DNA from: Gammaproteobacteria bacterium
GTDB taxonomy: Bacteria > Pseudomonadota > Gammaproteobacteria > Pseudomonadales > Pseudohongiellaceae
NCBI GenBank assembly: GCA_002691885.1
Contig: NZJB01000112.1
Span: forward strand, 11,542 to 21,385
Direction of reading: 5' to 3'
DNA: 9,844 nucleotides
The position numbers were made by a program, and so were the translations under genes. The notes beneath the pieces were generated by a model. The model did not search any database, was not told the DNA's origin, and worked only from the letters and a program-made list of their open reading frames with translations. Of the stretch, positions 1 to 6,749 are shown in pieces (within the stretch, counting starts at the first letter, position 1; the number at the start of each line of letters is the position of its first letter).

Positions 1-1
1 C

Positions 2-202
2 GCAGGCGCATTTGACAGCTTAGCCAATGGCGCCTCAGGTGATGCGGCTGCAGCGAACATAGCTTCCGCGACCGGTACGTTGACTGGGTTTACAACAAGC
101 GCTATCGCTAATACAGACGAAGTAACTTTTACTAGAGTCGCCGGATCTAGCGCAACGCTATCGAAGTCAGGAACAGGAGCATCAGCAACATCCTTCAGCG
201 GC
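2..202 (+). repeat. Shared axial-protein module, partial copy in FlgK
   Basis: This is the C-terminal two thirds of an Ala/Thr/Gly-rich module that also occurs in FlgL and FliD. It reads AFDSLANGASGD, then GTLTG and AIANTDEVTFT, and ends near SGTGASATSFSG. Over the first 45 residues I count 32 identities to the FlgL copy by eye. The DNA has diverged at many third positions, so this is not a recent duplication. The start of the module is outside the window. It ends where normal FlgK sequence (DSLGNEISTFSGGTIGGL) resumes. Confidence 0.75.
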
Positions 203-1081
203 GAAAAAAACACGCAGAAAGTGATCGACAGTTTGGGAAACGAGATCTCTACTTTTAGCGGAGGAACCATCGGGGGTCTGATCTCGGCGAAAGCCGGCGT
301 TGTAACTCCCTTGGTGACCAATCTCAATACGTTAGCGAACACATTCGTGACACGGGTAAATTCCCAGCATAAAGCAGGAGTCAATGCTGCGGGAACTATA
401 GGCGGAGACTTATTTACTACCGGTGCTGGCACTAACTATGCGGAAAACATAGCAGTTGCAATAAGTGATACTAGTGAAATTGCCGCGTCAGGAAGGCTCT
501 ATATTATTCCCGCGTCCAGTAACTCTTCAGAGATTAATACGTCCCTCACTTATGGACACAACGATTCTTGGGACGGCGCCGTAGAAGCGGAATTCACAAT
601 TAATTTCACGAGTGCGACAGCCTATACAATTACCCAAGGCGGTTCATCAACGAATTACACCGGCTTTGATCAAGCGATTGGCATTACTTACGGTGACGTC
701 AAGATAAGTTTCGACAGTGCACCTTCCTCCGGTCATAGCTTCACTGTATCTCCCAACACAACCGGCTTGGGTGACAACAATAATATTACAGAAATTTCTA
801 ATATAAGTTCCGAAACTATTTTTAGTGGTAAGACACTGCGTGAATACTACATAAATGAGGTGGGCAAGGTAGCCACTTACAATGACCTTTCAAAAATGTC
901 TACCGAAGCAAAACAGGTCGTCTTCGATAGTGCAATGACAGCTAAAGACCGGGTGTCTGGTGTTAATTTAGATGAAGAAGCTGCTGAATTGGTCAGGCTC
1001 CAGCAAGCATACCTCGCTAGTGCGCGGGCGATGCAAGTGTCAAACAAAATATTCGAAGAACTCATGCGTGTCGCATTTTAA
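2..1081 (+). CDS. flgK: Flagellar hook-associated protein 1 FlgK (HAP1), C-terminal part, 5' end outside window
   Basis: FlgK is the first hook-filament junction protein, exported by the flagellar type III apparatus and placed at the hook tip. The reading frame is open from base 2, giving 359 visible residues; the N-terminus lies left of the window. The last 40 or so residues are the classic FlgK D0 end: SGVNLDEEAAELVRLQQAYL, followed by a helix ending in EELMRVAF. Before that come the FlgK core segment GGTIGGLI with NTLANTFVTRVN, then a beta-rich outer domain (SFDSAPSSGHSFTV, then GLGDNNN). The first 67 visible residues are not ordinary FlgK sequence. They form a module shared with FlgL and FliD (listed separately). 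The gene is followed after 20 bases by flgL, as in most flagellar operons. The internal TTG at position 80 is not a real start, because the frame and homology to FlgL continue upstream of it. Confidence 0.93.
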   Translation, partial: AGAFDSLANGASGDAAAANIASATGTLTGFTTSAIANTDEVTFTRVAGSSATLSKSGTGASATSFSGEKNTQKVIDSLGNEISTFSGGTIGGLISAKAGVVTPLVTNLNTLANTFVTRVNSQHKAGVNAAGTIGGDLFTTGAGTNYAENIAVAISDTSEIAASGRLYIIPASSNSSEINTSLTYGHNDSWDGAVEAEFTINFTSATAYTITQGGSSTNYTGFDQAIGITYGDVKISFDSAPSSGHSFTVSPNTTGLGDNNNITEISNISSETIFSGKTLREYYINEVGKVATYNDLSKMSTEAKQVVFDSAMTAKDRVSGVNLDEEAAELVRLQQAYLASARAMQVSNKIFEELMRVAF

Positions 1082-1101
1082 TTTGTGGAGCAAAGCTTGA
1101 G

Positions 1102-2322
1102 ATGAAGATTTCTACTAATTTGTATTTTACGACACTCAACCGGCGATTGAGTGAACAACAGAATGAGATAAGCAATTTACAGACACAACTCGCTTCGGGC
1201 AAGAAGGCACCAACAGCGAGTATGAATTCGCAGGCAGCGATGTCTAGCCTGAGAATGAGTTCCGTTATTCAGGAGCAGCAAAATCATAAATCGAGTCTTC
1301 AAAAAGCAGACGGCCGACTCCGGCAAGAGGAAAGCCTCGTTTCCGGAATGAGAAGGATATCGGACAGAATCCATGAGCTGAGTATAACCGCGGCAAACGA
1401 CACTTATTCAGCGGAGGATCGAAAGCTCATCGCAATTGAAGTAGCGCAATTCAAGGACCAGCTGCTTGCTTACGCTAATGAGAGGGACGAGGATGGCAAC
1501 TACTTTTTCGCTGGAGCTGCAACTGCTACTAAGCCTTTCATCAATACACAAATAGTTGACTTCGGTGCGCTGACCGCTAATCAAACTTTAACAATTGCTG
1601 GAATCACGGTCACGGCGGGTGGATCAGGAGCAACCGCTGCTGAGGTCGCAGCAGCCTTCGACAGCCTTGCCAAGGGAGCGGCCGGCGATTCCTCAGGCGG
1701 TAACATCGCCTCGACGTCAGGAACATTGACGGGCTATACAACTGGCGCAATCGCCAACACTGATCAAGTCACATTCACTCCTACAACTGGTACCACTGGT
1801 TCTCTAAGTGTTGCAGGCACAGGAGCTTCAGCAACTACGATCGCGTCAGGCTCTACCATCAGCTACGTAGGCGACCAAACAGCGATTAAGGTTGATGTCG
1901 GGAACGGAGAGAAAATTCGGGTAAACACAACAGGTACAGAGATTCTCTCAAATATCAAAAGGACCGCGGCGAATGGAGACGTCACTTACCTAACTGCTTT
2001 TGAAATGCTGGACGAGTTCGAAGCAGCATTAAATGCAAATAATCAGGCAGACATAGCAAAAGCGATGGCTGATGCAGAGAACTTTTCTGAAAAGCTTAGC
2101 AAAAAACAAGTAGAACTAGGCCTTTCGCAAGCTCGGATATCAAATCGTCTCGACATCATCGATGAAAAGACAATTGTTTACAAAGATCTTATGTCTAAGT
2201 CAGTGGACACTGATTACACAGAAGCTATTACAAAATTGTCAGCGAATATGTTAGCGCTCGAGGCCGCTCAAAGCACATTCGCAAAGGTTTCTCAATTGAG
2301 CTTATTCGATTATTTGGGATGA
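1102..2322 (+). CDS. flgL: Flagellar hook-associated protein 3 FlgL (HAP3), enlarged outer domain
   Basis: FlgL is the second junction protein, linking FlgK to the flagellin filament. The N-terminus (MKISTNLYFTTLNRRLSEQQ, then LASGKKAPTAS) and the helix TAANDTYSAEDRKLIAIEVAQ are standard for the family, as is NERDEDGNYFFAG. The C-terminus (SVDTDYTEAITKLSANMLAL, ending SQLSLFDYLG) is the typical D0 helix. At 406 residues it is about 90 longer than the enterobacterial protein of roughly 317. The excess is accounted for by an insert at residues about 151-250, between the usual TKPF segment and the ISYVGD strand. The start ATG is preceded by TGGAG (1086-1090) at a normal distance. It lies 20 bases after flgK, so the two are almost certainly co-transcribed. 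Confidence 0.95.
   Translation: MKISTNLYFTTLNRRLSEQQNEISNLQTQLASGKKAPTASMNSQAAMSSLRMSSVIQEQQNHKSSLQKADGRLRQEESLVSGMRRISDRIHELSITAANDTYSAEDRKLIAIEVAQFKDQLLAYANERDEDGNYFFAGAATATKPFINTQIVDFGALTANQTLTIAGITVTAGGSGATAAEVAAAFDSLAKGAAGDSSGGNIASTSGTLTGYTTGAIANTDQVTFTPTTGTTGSLSVAGTGASATTIASGSTISYVGDQTAIKVDVGNGEKIRVNTTGTEILSNIKRTAANGDVTYLTAFEMLDEFEAALNANNQADIAKAMADAENFSEKLSKKQVELGLSQARISNRLDIIDEKTIVYKDLMSKSVDTDYTEAITKLSANMLALEAAQSTFAKVSQLSLFDYLG
1552..1851 (+). repeat. Shared axial-protein module, complete copy in FlgL
   Basis: Residues 151-250 of FlgL. The order is a strand pair (VDFGALTANQTLTIAGITVT), a short helix-like stretch (TAAEVAAAFDSLAKGA), then GTLTGYTTGAIANTDQVTFT, and the end SVAGTGASATT. 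It matches FlgK over its second part. It matches FliD over its whole length, including V-x-F-x-A-x-TA-x-QT-x-T-x-AG-x-T-x-TA and VAAAF-x-SL. Normal FlgL sequence flanks it closely on both sides, which gives the insert clean borders. Confidence 0.8.
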
Positions 2323-2384
2323 CCGCAAGTTTAAGAAATTGTTTTCAAATCAGGACATGTAATTAGACATCTCAAGGCAGAACA

Positions 2385-4139
2385 ATGGAATCGGTCGATC
2401 AAACAAAGAGCCAAGGTTCGAAAATCACTACTGCTCTTAATGTAGGTTCTGGTGTTAACATCCAGGAACTTGCGACGTCCTTATCAGAGGCAGAACTTAA
2501 TCCAAAAATCTCAAGTACTGAGCAAAAAATTGAACGCAGTGAAGCTAAGATATCTGCCCTAGCAAAAGTTAAATCCAGTATATCTCTGATTAATTCCGCT
2601 TTAATAAATTTGGAGGACGTGAGCTCAATCACAGAGTATACGTCTACATCATCGCTTGCTACGTCTGTCACTGCCGCACCGATAAGTGGGAGTTCCGCAG
2701 TACCCGGTACCTACTTAATCCAAGCTTCGCAACTAGCTGCTCCAACGCGAATAGTCTCGAATGGTTCAGCTTCGCAAACAACGTCCCTAAATGGCGGGTC
2801 CAGCTTTAACCTATCCTTTAATCAAGGGCCTAGCCCGGGAATTGACACAACTGTCAGTGTTGCTACCGATACGCCTGCAGGTGTTGTCGCCGCAATTAAC
2901 GATGCTGATTTAGGGATATCCGCATCACTTATAAATAAAAGCGCAGCTGTCACAGAAAATGCTTTAGTGACATTCTCTGCAATGACAGCTGGGCAGACGT
3001 TCACCGTGGCGGGGGTTACATTGACTGCTTCTGCAAGCATGACGAGCGCCCAAGTTGCTGCTGCGTTCTCAAGCCTTTCGGCCGATCGAGCTCCTAACGC
3101 CGCAGATAACTTCTCCTCAACAGGAACCTTGACAGGCTGGTCTACGGGTTCAGTTAACGGCTCCCAGGTTCGATTCACTTCCACAACAGCAGGTGATGGT
3201 GTGACCGATCTTGCTGCAAGCGGGACGAATGCAAATCTCCTAACAATAGCTACGACTCAAGGTGTAGCTGACTCTTGGCATGTCTCGGTCATTGGAGATT
3301 CAGGGCTTCAAAACCAATTTACCCTCAGCTCATCTCCAGACTTAGGGTTCTCAACGAACGGAAACATTCTCTCTACCGCACAGAACGCGATCATGTCGGT
3401 GAATGGTATCGGTTCTATAAATCGGGCAACGAATACAATTACTGATGTGATTACTGGAGTCACCTTGCAGTTGAGCGGGACATCAAGCGCAACGGTCACA
3501 GTAACAGAGGACTTAGCTAGTCTGCGAAGTTCGATCGACCAACTGGTTACTTCTCTTAACGATTTTAATACGCAGCTCAAAGAAATGGAGGATCCGGACA
3601 ACGACACTGGCGAGTTTGGTGGAGCACTGGCCAGTGATTCCTCCTTTGTTAATCTGCTAAGAGCAAAAGTAAAAGGTTTGCTAGACCTTGAGTCTGCGAC
3701 GGCGTCGGGCTCTATGACCAGCTTCAGAGACCTCGGGCTAGCTTTCAAGCTTGATGGGGACGTAGAGATAAACGAAACCATTTATGTCGACGCGATAACG
3801 ACAAAACTCGGCGACTTAAAAAAGATGCTGACTGCTAACAATGACAGCCAGAGCCGTTACGACGGAGCCAGTAAGGGCCTTGCTCTTGAAGCAAGAATCG
3901 ATCTGTTAGAACTAATTGAAACAGACGGGCTTGTTTCGAATCGCACTACTAATGCTAACACTACGCTTACTTCTGAACAGGAAGCACTCGAGGCCTTGCA
4001 AGTCCGAATGACTGAAGCGTATGAGAGATACATTAAACAGTTTGCAGCGATGGAATCGATTGTGCAGCGAAGCAAGTCCACTGGGGATTATCTGGAAGGG
4101 CAATTTAAAGCCATGGACAACATGTACAGTAGTAAGTGA
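2385..4139 (+). CDS. fliD: Flagellar filament cap protein FliD (HAP2), enlarged outer domain
   Basis: FliD forms the cap at the filament tip and guides flagellin folding and assembly. The N-terminal FliD region is clear: GSGVNIQELATSLSEAE, then KISALAKVKSSISLINSAL and the PGTYLIQASQLA strand. The FliD C-terminal domain follows (MSVNGIGSINRATNTITDVI, GVTLQLSG, later SFRDLGLAFKLDGDVEI), ending in a coiled coil whose last residues are YLEGQFKAMDNMYSSK. At 584 residues it is longer than the enterobacterial protein (about 470). Part of the excess is a module at residues about 186-294 shared with FlgL and FlgK. The start ATG has AAGGCAG (2374-2380) upstream. A 62-base gap separates it from flgL. 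No fliS or fliT chaperone gene follows directly, which is unusual for many gammaproteobacteria. Confidence 0.94.
   Translation: MESVDQTKSQGSKITTALNVGSGVNIQELATSLSEAELNPKISSTEQKIERSEAKISALAKVKSSISLINSALINLEDVSSITEYTSTSSLATSVTAAPISGSSAVPGTYLIQASQLAAPTRIVSNGSASQTTSLNGGSSFNLSFNQGPSPGIDTTVSVATDTPAGVVAAINDADLGISASLINKSAAVTENALVTFSAMTAGQTFTVAGVTLTASASMTSAQVAAAFSSLSADRAPNAADNFSSTGTLTGWSTGSVNGSQVRFTSTTAGDGVTDLAASGTNANLLTIATTQGVADSWHVSVIGDSGLQNQFTLSSSPDLGFSTNGNILSTAQNAIMSVNGIGSINRATNTITDVITGVTLQLSGTSSATVTVTEDLASLRSSIDQLVTSLNDFNTQLKEMEDPDNDTGEFGGALASDSSFVNLLRAKVKGLLDLESATASGSMTSFRDLGLAFKLDGDVEINETIYVDAITTKLGDLKKMLTANNDSQSRYDGASKGLALEARIDLLELIETDGLVSNRTTNANTTLTSEQEALEALQVRMTEAYERYIKQFAAMESIVQRSKSTGDYLEGQFKAMDNMYSSK
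2940..3266 (+). repeat. Shared axial-protein module, complete copy in FliD
   Basis: Residues about 186-294 of FliD. It starts near VTFSAMTAGQTFTVAGVTLT, continues with SAQVAAAFSSLSA, then STGTLTGWSTGSVNGSQVRF, and ends near TNANLLTIATTQG. It lies between the FliD stretch INDADLGISASLINKS and the strand ADSWHVSVIGDSGLQNQF, which are adjacent in ordinary FliD proteins. It is more diverged than the FlgK-FlgL pair: I count 13 identities in the first 21 aligned residues against FlgL. Confidence 0.75.
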
Positions 4140-4148
4140 GCCGATTAG

Positions 4149-4301
4149 ATGTCTTATCTTTTTTCAAGTATGGTGGCAAGGGTTGACGCTACTGCCTTTG
4201 GATGGCGGCGCATGTGGAAAGGCTGCTTGATACGGTGGCTTGATCTGACGCGGCACGGCAGATCGATTGTCATCATCGAGGATTTCAGTCGTGCCCTTTG
4301 A
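4149..4301 (+). CDS. Possible 50-residue basic protein after fliD, unrecognised
   Basis: An ATG nine bases after the fliD stop opens a 50-codon frame, MSYLFSSMVARVDATAFGWR at its N-terminus, ending VIIEDFSRAL at the TGA at 4299-4301. It is rich in Arg and Trp (WRRMWKGCLIRWLDLTRHGR) and has no signal peptide or clear membrane segment. I recognise no family. Support is positional only: close spacing to fliD and an 11-base overlap with the next gene, as in translationally coupled genes. There is no convincing ribosome binding site. It occupies the place where fliS or fliT often sits but resembles neither. It may simply be leader sequence for the downstream small gene. Confidence 0.3.
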   Translation: MSYLFSSMVARVDATAFGWRRMWKGCLIRWLDLTRHGRSIVIIEDFSRAL

Positions 4302-4536
4302 CTCGTCTTTTCCCGATTGCAGACGATGCCGTTGGTTTTATATTACATGGGACTCCGAGAAACCTTACGGCTGTCGAGCCATGCAATTCAAATCACAAAA
4401 ATTACCAGCGTTAGAAGTGCTTGAAGCTGATGGGAGCGTATGTGTGAGTTTCACAAAAAAAAGAAATAGTATGGAGGTATCAAAAAAAGCGTTAAATACG
4501 GACAAATCGAAGTCGAAAATGGATCTAAAGGCTTAA
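4291..4536 (+). CDS. Small four-cysteine protein, probable metal-binding
   Basis: An 81-residue protein with a compact core: DCRRCRWFYITWDSEKPYGC, then RAMQFKSQKLP and a last Cys in SVCVSF. The C-x2-C ... PYGC ... C pattern with FKS and LP matches, from memory, a family of about 60-residue bacterial proteins often labelled uracil-DNA glycosylase by database error. The four Cys suggest zinc or another metal, and the real function is unknown to me. I chose GTG 4291 because GAGG (4278-4281) lies nine bases before it. A TTG at 4267 in the same frame would add eight residues. After the core there is a Lys-rich tail of about 25 residues that the family usually lacks, and it begins right at an A8 tract. 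The gene sits between fliD and motA on the same strand, so it may be co-expressed with flagellar genes. Confidence 0.7.
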   Translation: MPFDSSFPDCRRCRWFYITWDSEKPYGCRAMQFKSQKLPALEVLEADGSVCVSFTKKRNSMEVSKKALNTDKSKSKMDLKA

Positions 4537-4550
4537 GAAACACTGTGGTG

Positions 4551-4570
4551 GCAGGGCCTCATGCCCGTGC
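4551..4570. other. Hairpin after the small four-cysteine gene
   Basis: GCAGGGC and GCCCGTGC pair as a seven-base stem with one bulged G and a five-base loop (CTCAT). It lies 14 bases after the stop codon of the small gene. No T-run follows, so it is at best a weak or Rho-assisted terminator, or an mRNA 3' end structure. The remainder of the 4537-4708 gap holds no ORF that I can support. Confidence 0.3.
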
Positions 4571-4691
4571 ATAAGTCAAAGTGGACGACTAAAGCCTGAC
4601 AATTTGTTGTAAGTAAACCAAAGGCTTCCCCGGCTTGGGGCTCCCTCGCGTGCCTTGTCTATTGAATACTCCAACGAAAACGGGATTCGGG

Positions 4692-4720
4692 TTGCAAGAG
4701 GTTGACGGGTGGAGAATAAT
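4692..4720 (+). promoter_or_regulatory. Candidate sigma-70-type promoter for the stator cassette
   Basis: TTGCAA (4692-4697), a 17-base spacer and AATAAT (4715-4720) match the housekeeping -35 and -10 boxes at four and five of six positions. Transcription from it would start near 4727, before the ATG at 4766 but after the GTG at 4709. No sigma-28 or sigma-54 box with correct spacing was found in this gap. This is pattern matching only. Confidence 0.3.
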
Positions 4721-4765
4721 ACCTACGCGCGTCGGACATCGGTTGAGACTTTGGCGGTAAACACT

Positions 4766-5542
4766 ATGAATTTTAGTTCCTTTCTTGGCTTTTTTGGCGG
4801 TTTTGCAGCAGTGGCCTACACGATTTTCGACCAGCTTAGTGAAAATGAAGGCATGTCTTTCATGAATAACTACGTGGATCCTGGGGGAGTCATGCTTGTT
4901 TTGGTCGGGTCCGTCATGGCGACTTATCTAAAATCTTCTGGTGAAGAAGCTATGAAGCTGCCCATCTTGCTGTTCCTGGCTTTTCGAAAAAATGTGGAAA
5001 AACCGACAAATATTATCGGTAAATTAGTGGAACTAGGAACATTAGCGAGAAAAGACGGCCTGATTGCGCTTCAAAACCAAGAGATACCAGATAAGTTCAT
5101 GGCAGCTGGCATTCAAATGTTAGTAGATGGAAGCCAACCCCAGGCAGTAAAACAGACACTTGCGGGAGACCTTCTGGCAATGAAGCTTAGGCATAAGCAT
5201 TCCGGCGCCGTATTAAGTTACCTCGGTGAGGTTTTGCCTGCGATGGGTATGATCGGAACCTTGGTGGGTCTCGTAGGCCTACTTTCTAACATGTCGGACA
5301 TTGCGTCTCTTGGCGGGAACATGGCGACGGCCGTGTTAACTACTTTCTATGGGGCCCTATTCGCGAATGCCTTCGTGCTGCCATGCGCCAATAAACTCAG
5401 CGTGCTGTCCGACCTTGAAGCACTTAACAGAGAGATTATTATAGAAGGAATCCAATTCATACAGGCAGGCGGAAACCCTCGCCTGATGGAAGGTCAATTG
5501 CAAGCTTATCTTGCTCCGCGTCTTCGGACAGCTTTAGTCTAG
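4766..5542 (+). CDS. motA: Flagellar stator protein MotA/PomA
   Basis: Inner-membrane stator subunit that surrounds the MotB dimer and drives the rotor through its cytoplasmic loop. The 258-residue product has four membrane segments at about 4-21, 39-56, 149-175 and 184-208. The loop holds ARKDGLIAL, the equivalent of the PomA loop carrying the charged residues that contact FliG. The two functional prolines of the family are present in GEVLPAMGMIGTLVGLV (P158) and FVLPCANKL (P206). Similarity is to the sodium-type PomA group (LSNM, LTTFYGALFAN, LEALNREIIIEGI). I chose ATG 4766 because MNFSSFLGFFGG matches the start of PomA-type proteins. A GTG at 4709 with AGAGG before it would add 19 residues not typical of the family. 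The two motB genes follow on the same strand. Confidence 0.92.
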   Translation: MNFSSFLGFFGGFAAVAYTIFDQLSENEGMSFMNNYVDPGGVMLVLVGSVMATYLKSSGEEAMKLPILLFLAFRKNVEKPTNIIGKLVELGTLARKDGLIALQNQEIPDKFMAAGIQMLVDGSQPQAVKQTLAGDLLAMKLRHKHSGAVLSYLGEVLPAMGMIGTLVGLVGLLSNMSDIASLGGNMATAVLTTFYGALFANAFVLPCANKLSVLSDLEALNREIIIEGIQFIQAGGNPRLMEGQLQAYLAPRLRTALV

Positions 5543-5558
5543 AATTAGACGCGCGTAA

Positions 5559-6740
5559 ATGGAAAGCGTTACACCAGCCAATACTCCATCATTGACGACG
5601 GCTCATACTGATGAGGCGTTTGTAGTGCCTATTGCGGAAAGACCGCCAGAGGCGGATTGCCATGACTGCCCTAGGGGGGTACCTACGTATCTAGCTACAT
5701 TTTCGGATATGGCGATTCTCTTAATGGCCTTTTTTGTTTTAGTGCTAGCACAGGTTCAGTTTGACATTCAAAATTTCCAAAAGATTAGCGGATCACTCCG
5801 TCAGGCCTTCGGCGTGCAAACTATGAATCTGGACATCAAACCGCCATCAGCCAGGTCCCTTCTGGTTGAGACTTTTTCGCCTGCAGACACGATAAGAGAT
5901 CTATCGGACAACCTGCGGCAGAAAGCCTTAAACACAAATTCGCAGTATTTGCTTAGGCCCACAGAGCAATTCGATAACAAGTACGACATCAGACGAGAAC
6001 TGGAGATTTTACGAGCTGTTTTCGAGGATGAAATAGAGGACGGCGAGGTAACCATCAAGATAGAAGGCGAGAACTTAGTTGTGGAGATCAATAGCGACTC
6101 GGCTTCGCCGGGTAGTGACGATGGGCGAAACCAAAACAGAAGTGGCACTGTGCGGCAGGCGGTCATTGATGCAATAGAGACCGTAGCACAGGTACAGTCA
6201 GAGATAATTAGGGAAATCCAAGTTTTTGCAGTTTCAAACAGCCAAGCGGACGCTGCTGAGGCCGCTGAACGCGAACGGATAGCCGGCGAGAAGCTTGAGC
6301 GAGTGCGGACAGACCTTGAAACTCAGGAGCAACGGGGACTGTTGGAGATTGAACGCGTACAAGACGAGGTCATCATACGTCTAGCAAGCCAAGACTCATT
6401 TCGCTCAGGGAGCGCCGACCTTACCGCTAATTTTTCGCAGCTAATTTCTGAGGTGGCGGAGACAGTTGCATCATCCGAAGCCATGAGGGTTCAAGTTGAG
6501 GGACACTCCGATAATGTGCCCATCGCGTTTAGCGACGAGTTTAGATCGAATTGGGATCTGTCCTCAGCCCGGGCGAGCGCAGTAACAAATATTCTACTTT
6601 TAGACCCTGCTTTGCAAGCCGTCAGATTTTCTGTTGTCGGATTTGCGGATACCGTGCCGATAGCTTCGAACGAGAGTGCTGAGGGGCGAGCACAAAACCG
6701 AAGGATCGAGATTAAATTGGCGGAATTTATCGAAGACTAG
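5559..6740 (+). CDS. motB: Flagellar stator protein MotB/PomB, first paralogue
   Basis: MotB subunits carry the ion channel Asp and anchor the stator to peptidoglycan. This 393-residue protein has a cytoplasmic N-terminus with C34-x2-C37, one membrane helix (about 47-64) with the conserved ion-binding Asp at D50 in TFSDMAILLMAFFVL, a plug-like stretch (FQKISGSLRQAFGVQ, as in PomB) and a C-terminal OmpA-like domain at about 279-388. Peptidoglycan-binding hallmarks are VEGHSDNV (D318), NWDLSSARA (R338) and NRRIEI. It is some 80 residues longer than typical PomB. The extra length is a periplasmic linker at about 95-270 containing a charged helix (EAAERERIAGEKLERVRTDL). It begins 16 bases after motA with no strong ribosome binding site, which suggests coupling to motA translation. 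Confidence 0.92.
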   Translation: MESVTPANTPSLTTAHTDEAFVVPIAERPPEADCHDCPRGVPTYLATFSDMAILLMAFFVLVLAQVQFDIQNFQKISGSLRQAFGVQTMNLDIKPPSARSLLVETFSPADTIRDLSDNLRQKALNTNSQYLLRPTEQFDNKYDIRRELEILRAVFEDEIEDGEVTIKIEGENLVVEINSDSASPGSDDGRNQNRSGTVRQAVIDAIETVAQVQSEIIREIQVFAVSNSQADAAEAAERERIAGEKLERVRTDLETQEQRGLLEIERVQDEVIIRLASQDSFRSGSADLTANFSQLISEVAETVASSEAMRVQVEGHSDNVPIAFSDEFRSNWDLSSARASAVTNILLLDPALQAVRFSVVGFADTVPIASNESAEGRAQNRRIEIKLAEFIED

Positions 6741-6749
6741 ATCGAGATT

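Noticed and set aside
1552..3266. Module copies as a mobile element or recent recombination tract
   Set aside because: No terminal repeats or transposase are visible, and the copies differ at many third codon positions, so they are old protein-level relatives and not a recent insertion.
2822..3781. Long minus-strand frames opposite fliD (120 and 157 codons)
   Set aside because: They lie antisense to a well-recognised gene, have no family resemblance or ribosome binding site, and are explained by the codon pattern of fliD.
4021..4230. 69-codon plus-strand frame across the fliD 3' end
   Set aside because: Most of it overlaps the conserved FliD C-terminal coiled coil in another frame, and its tail shows no motif.
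4550..4566. Sigma-54-like TGGCAGG...TGC upstream of the stator genes
   Set aside because: The spacing between GG and GC is 11 instead of the required 10, and the bases belong to a hairpin.
5801..6166. 121-codon minus-strand frame inside the first motB
   Set aside because: Antisense shadow of a gene with clear domain evidence; the sequence is Ser/Arg-rich and unrecognisable.
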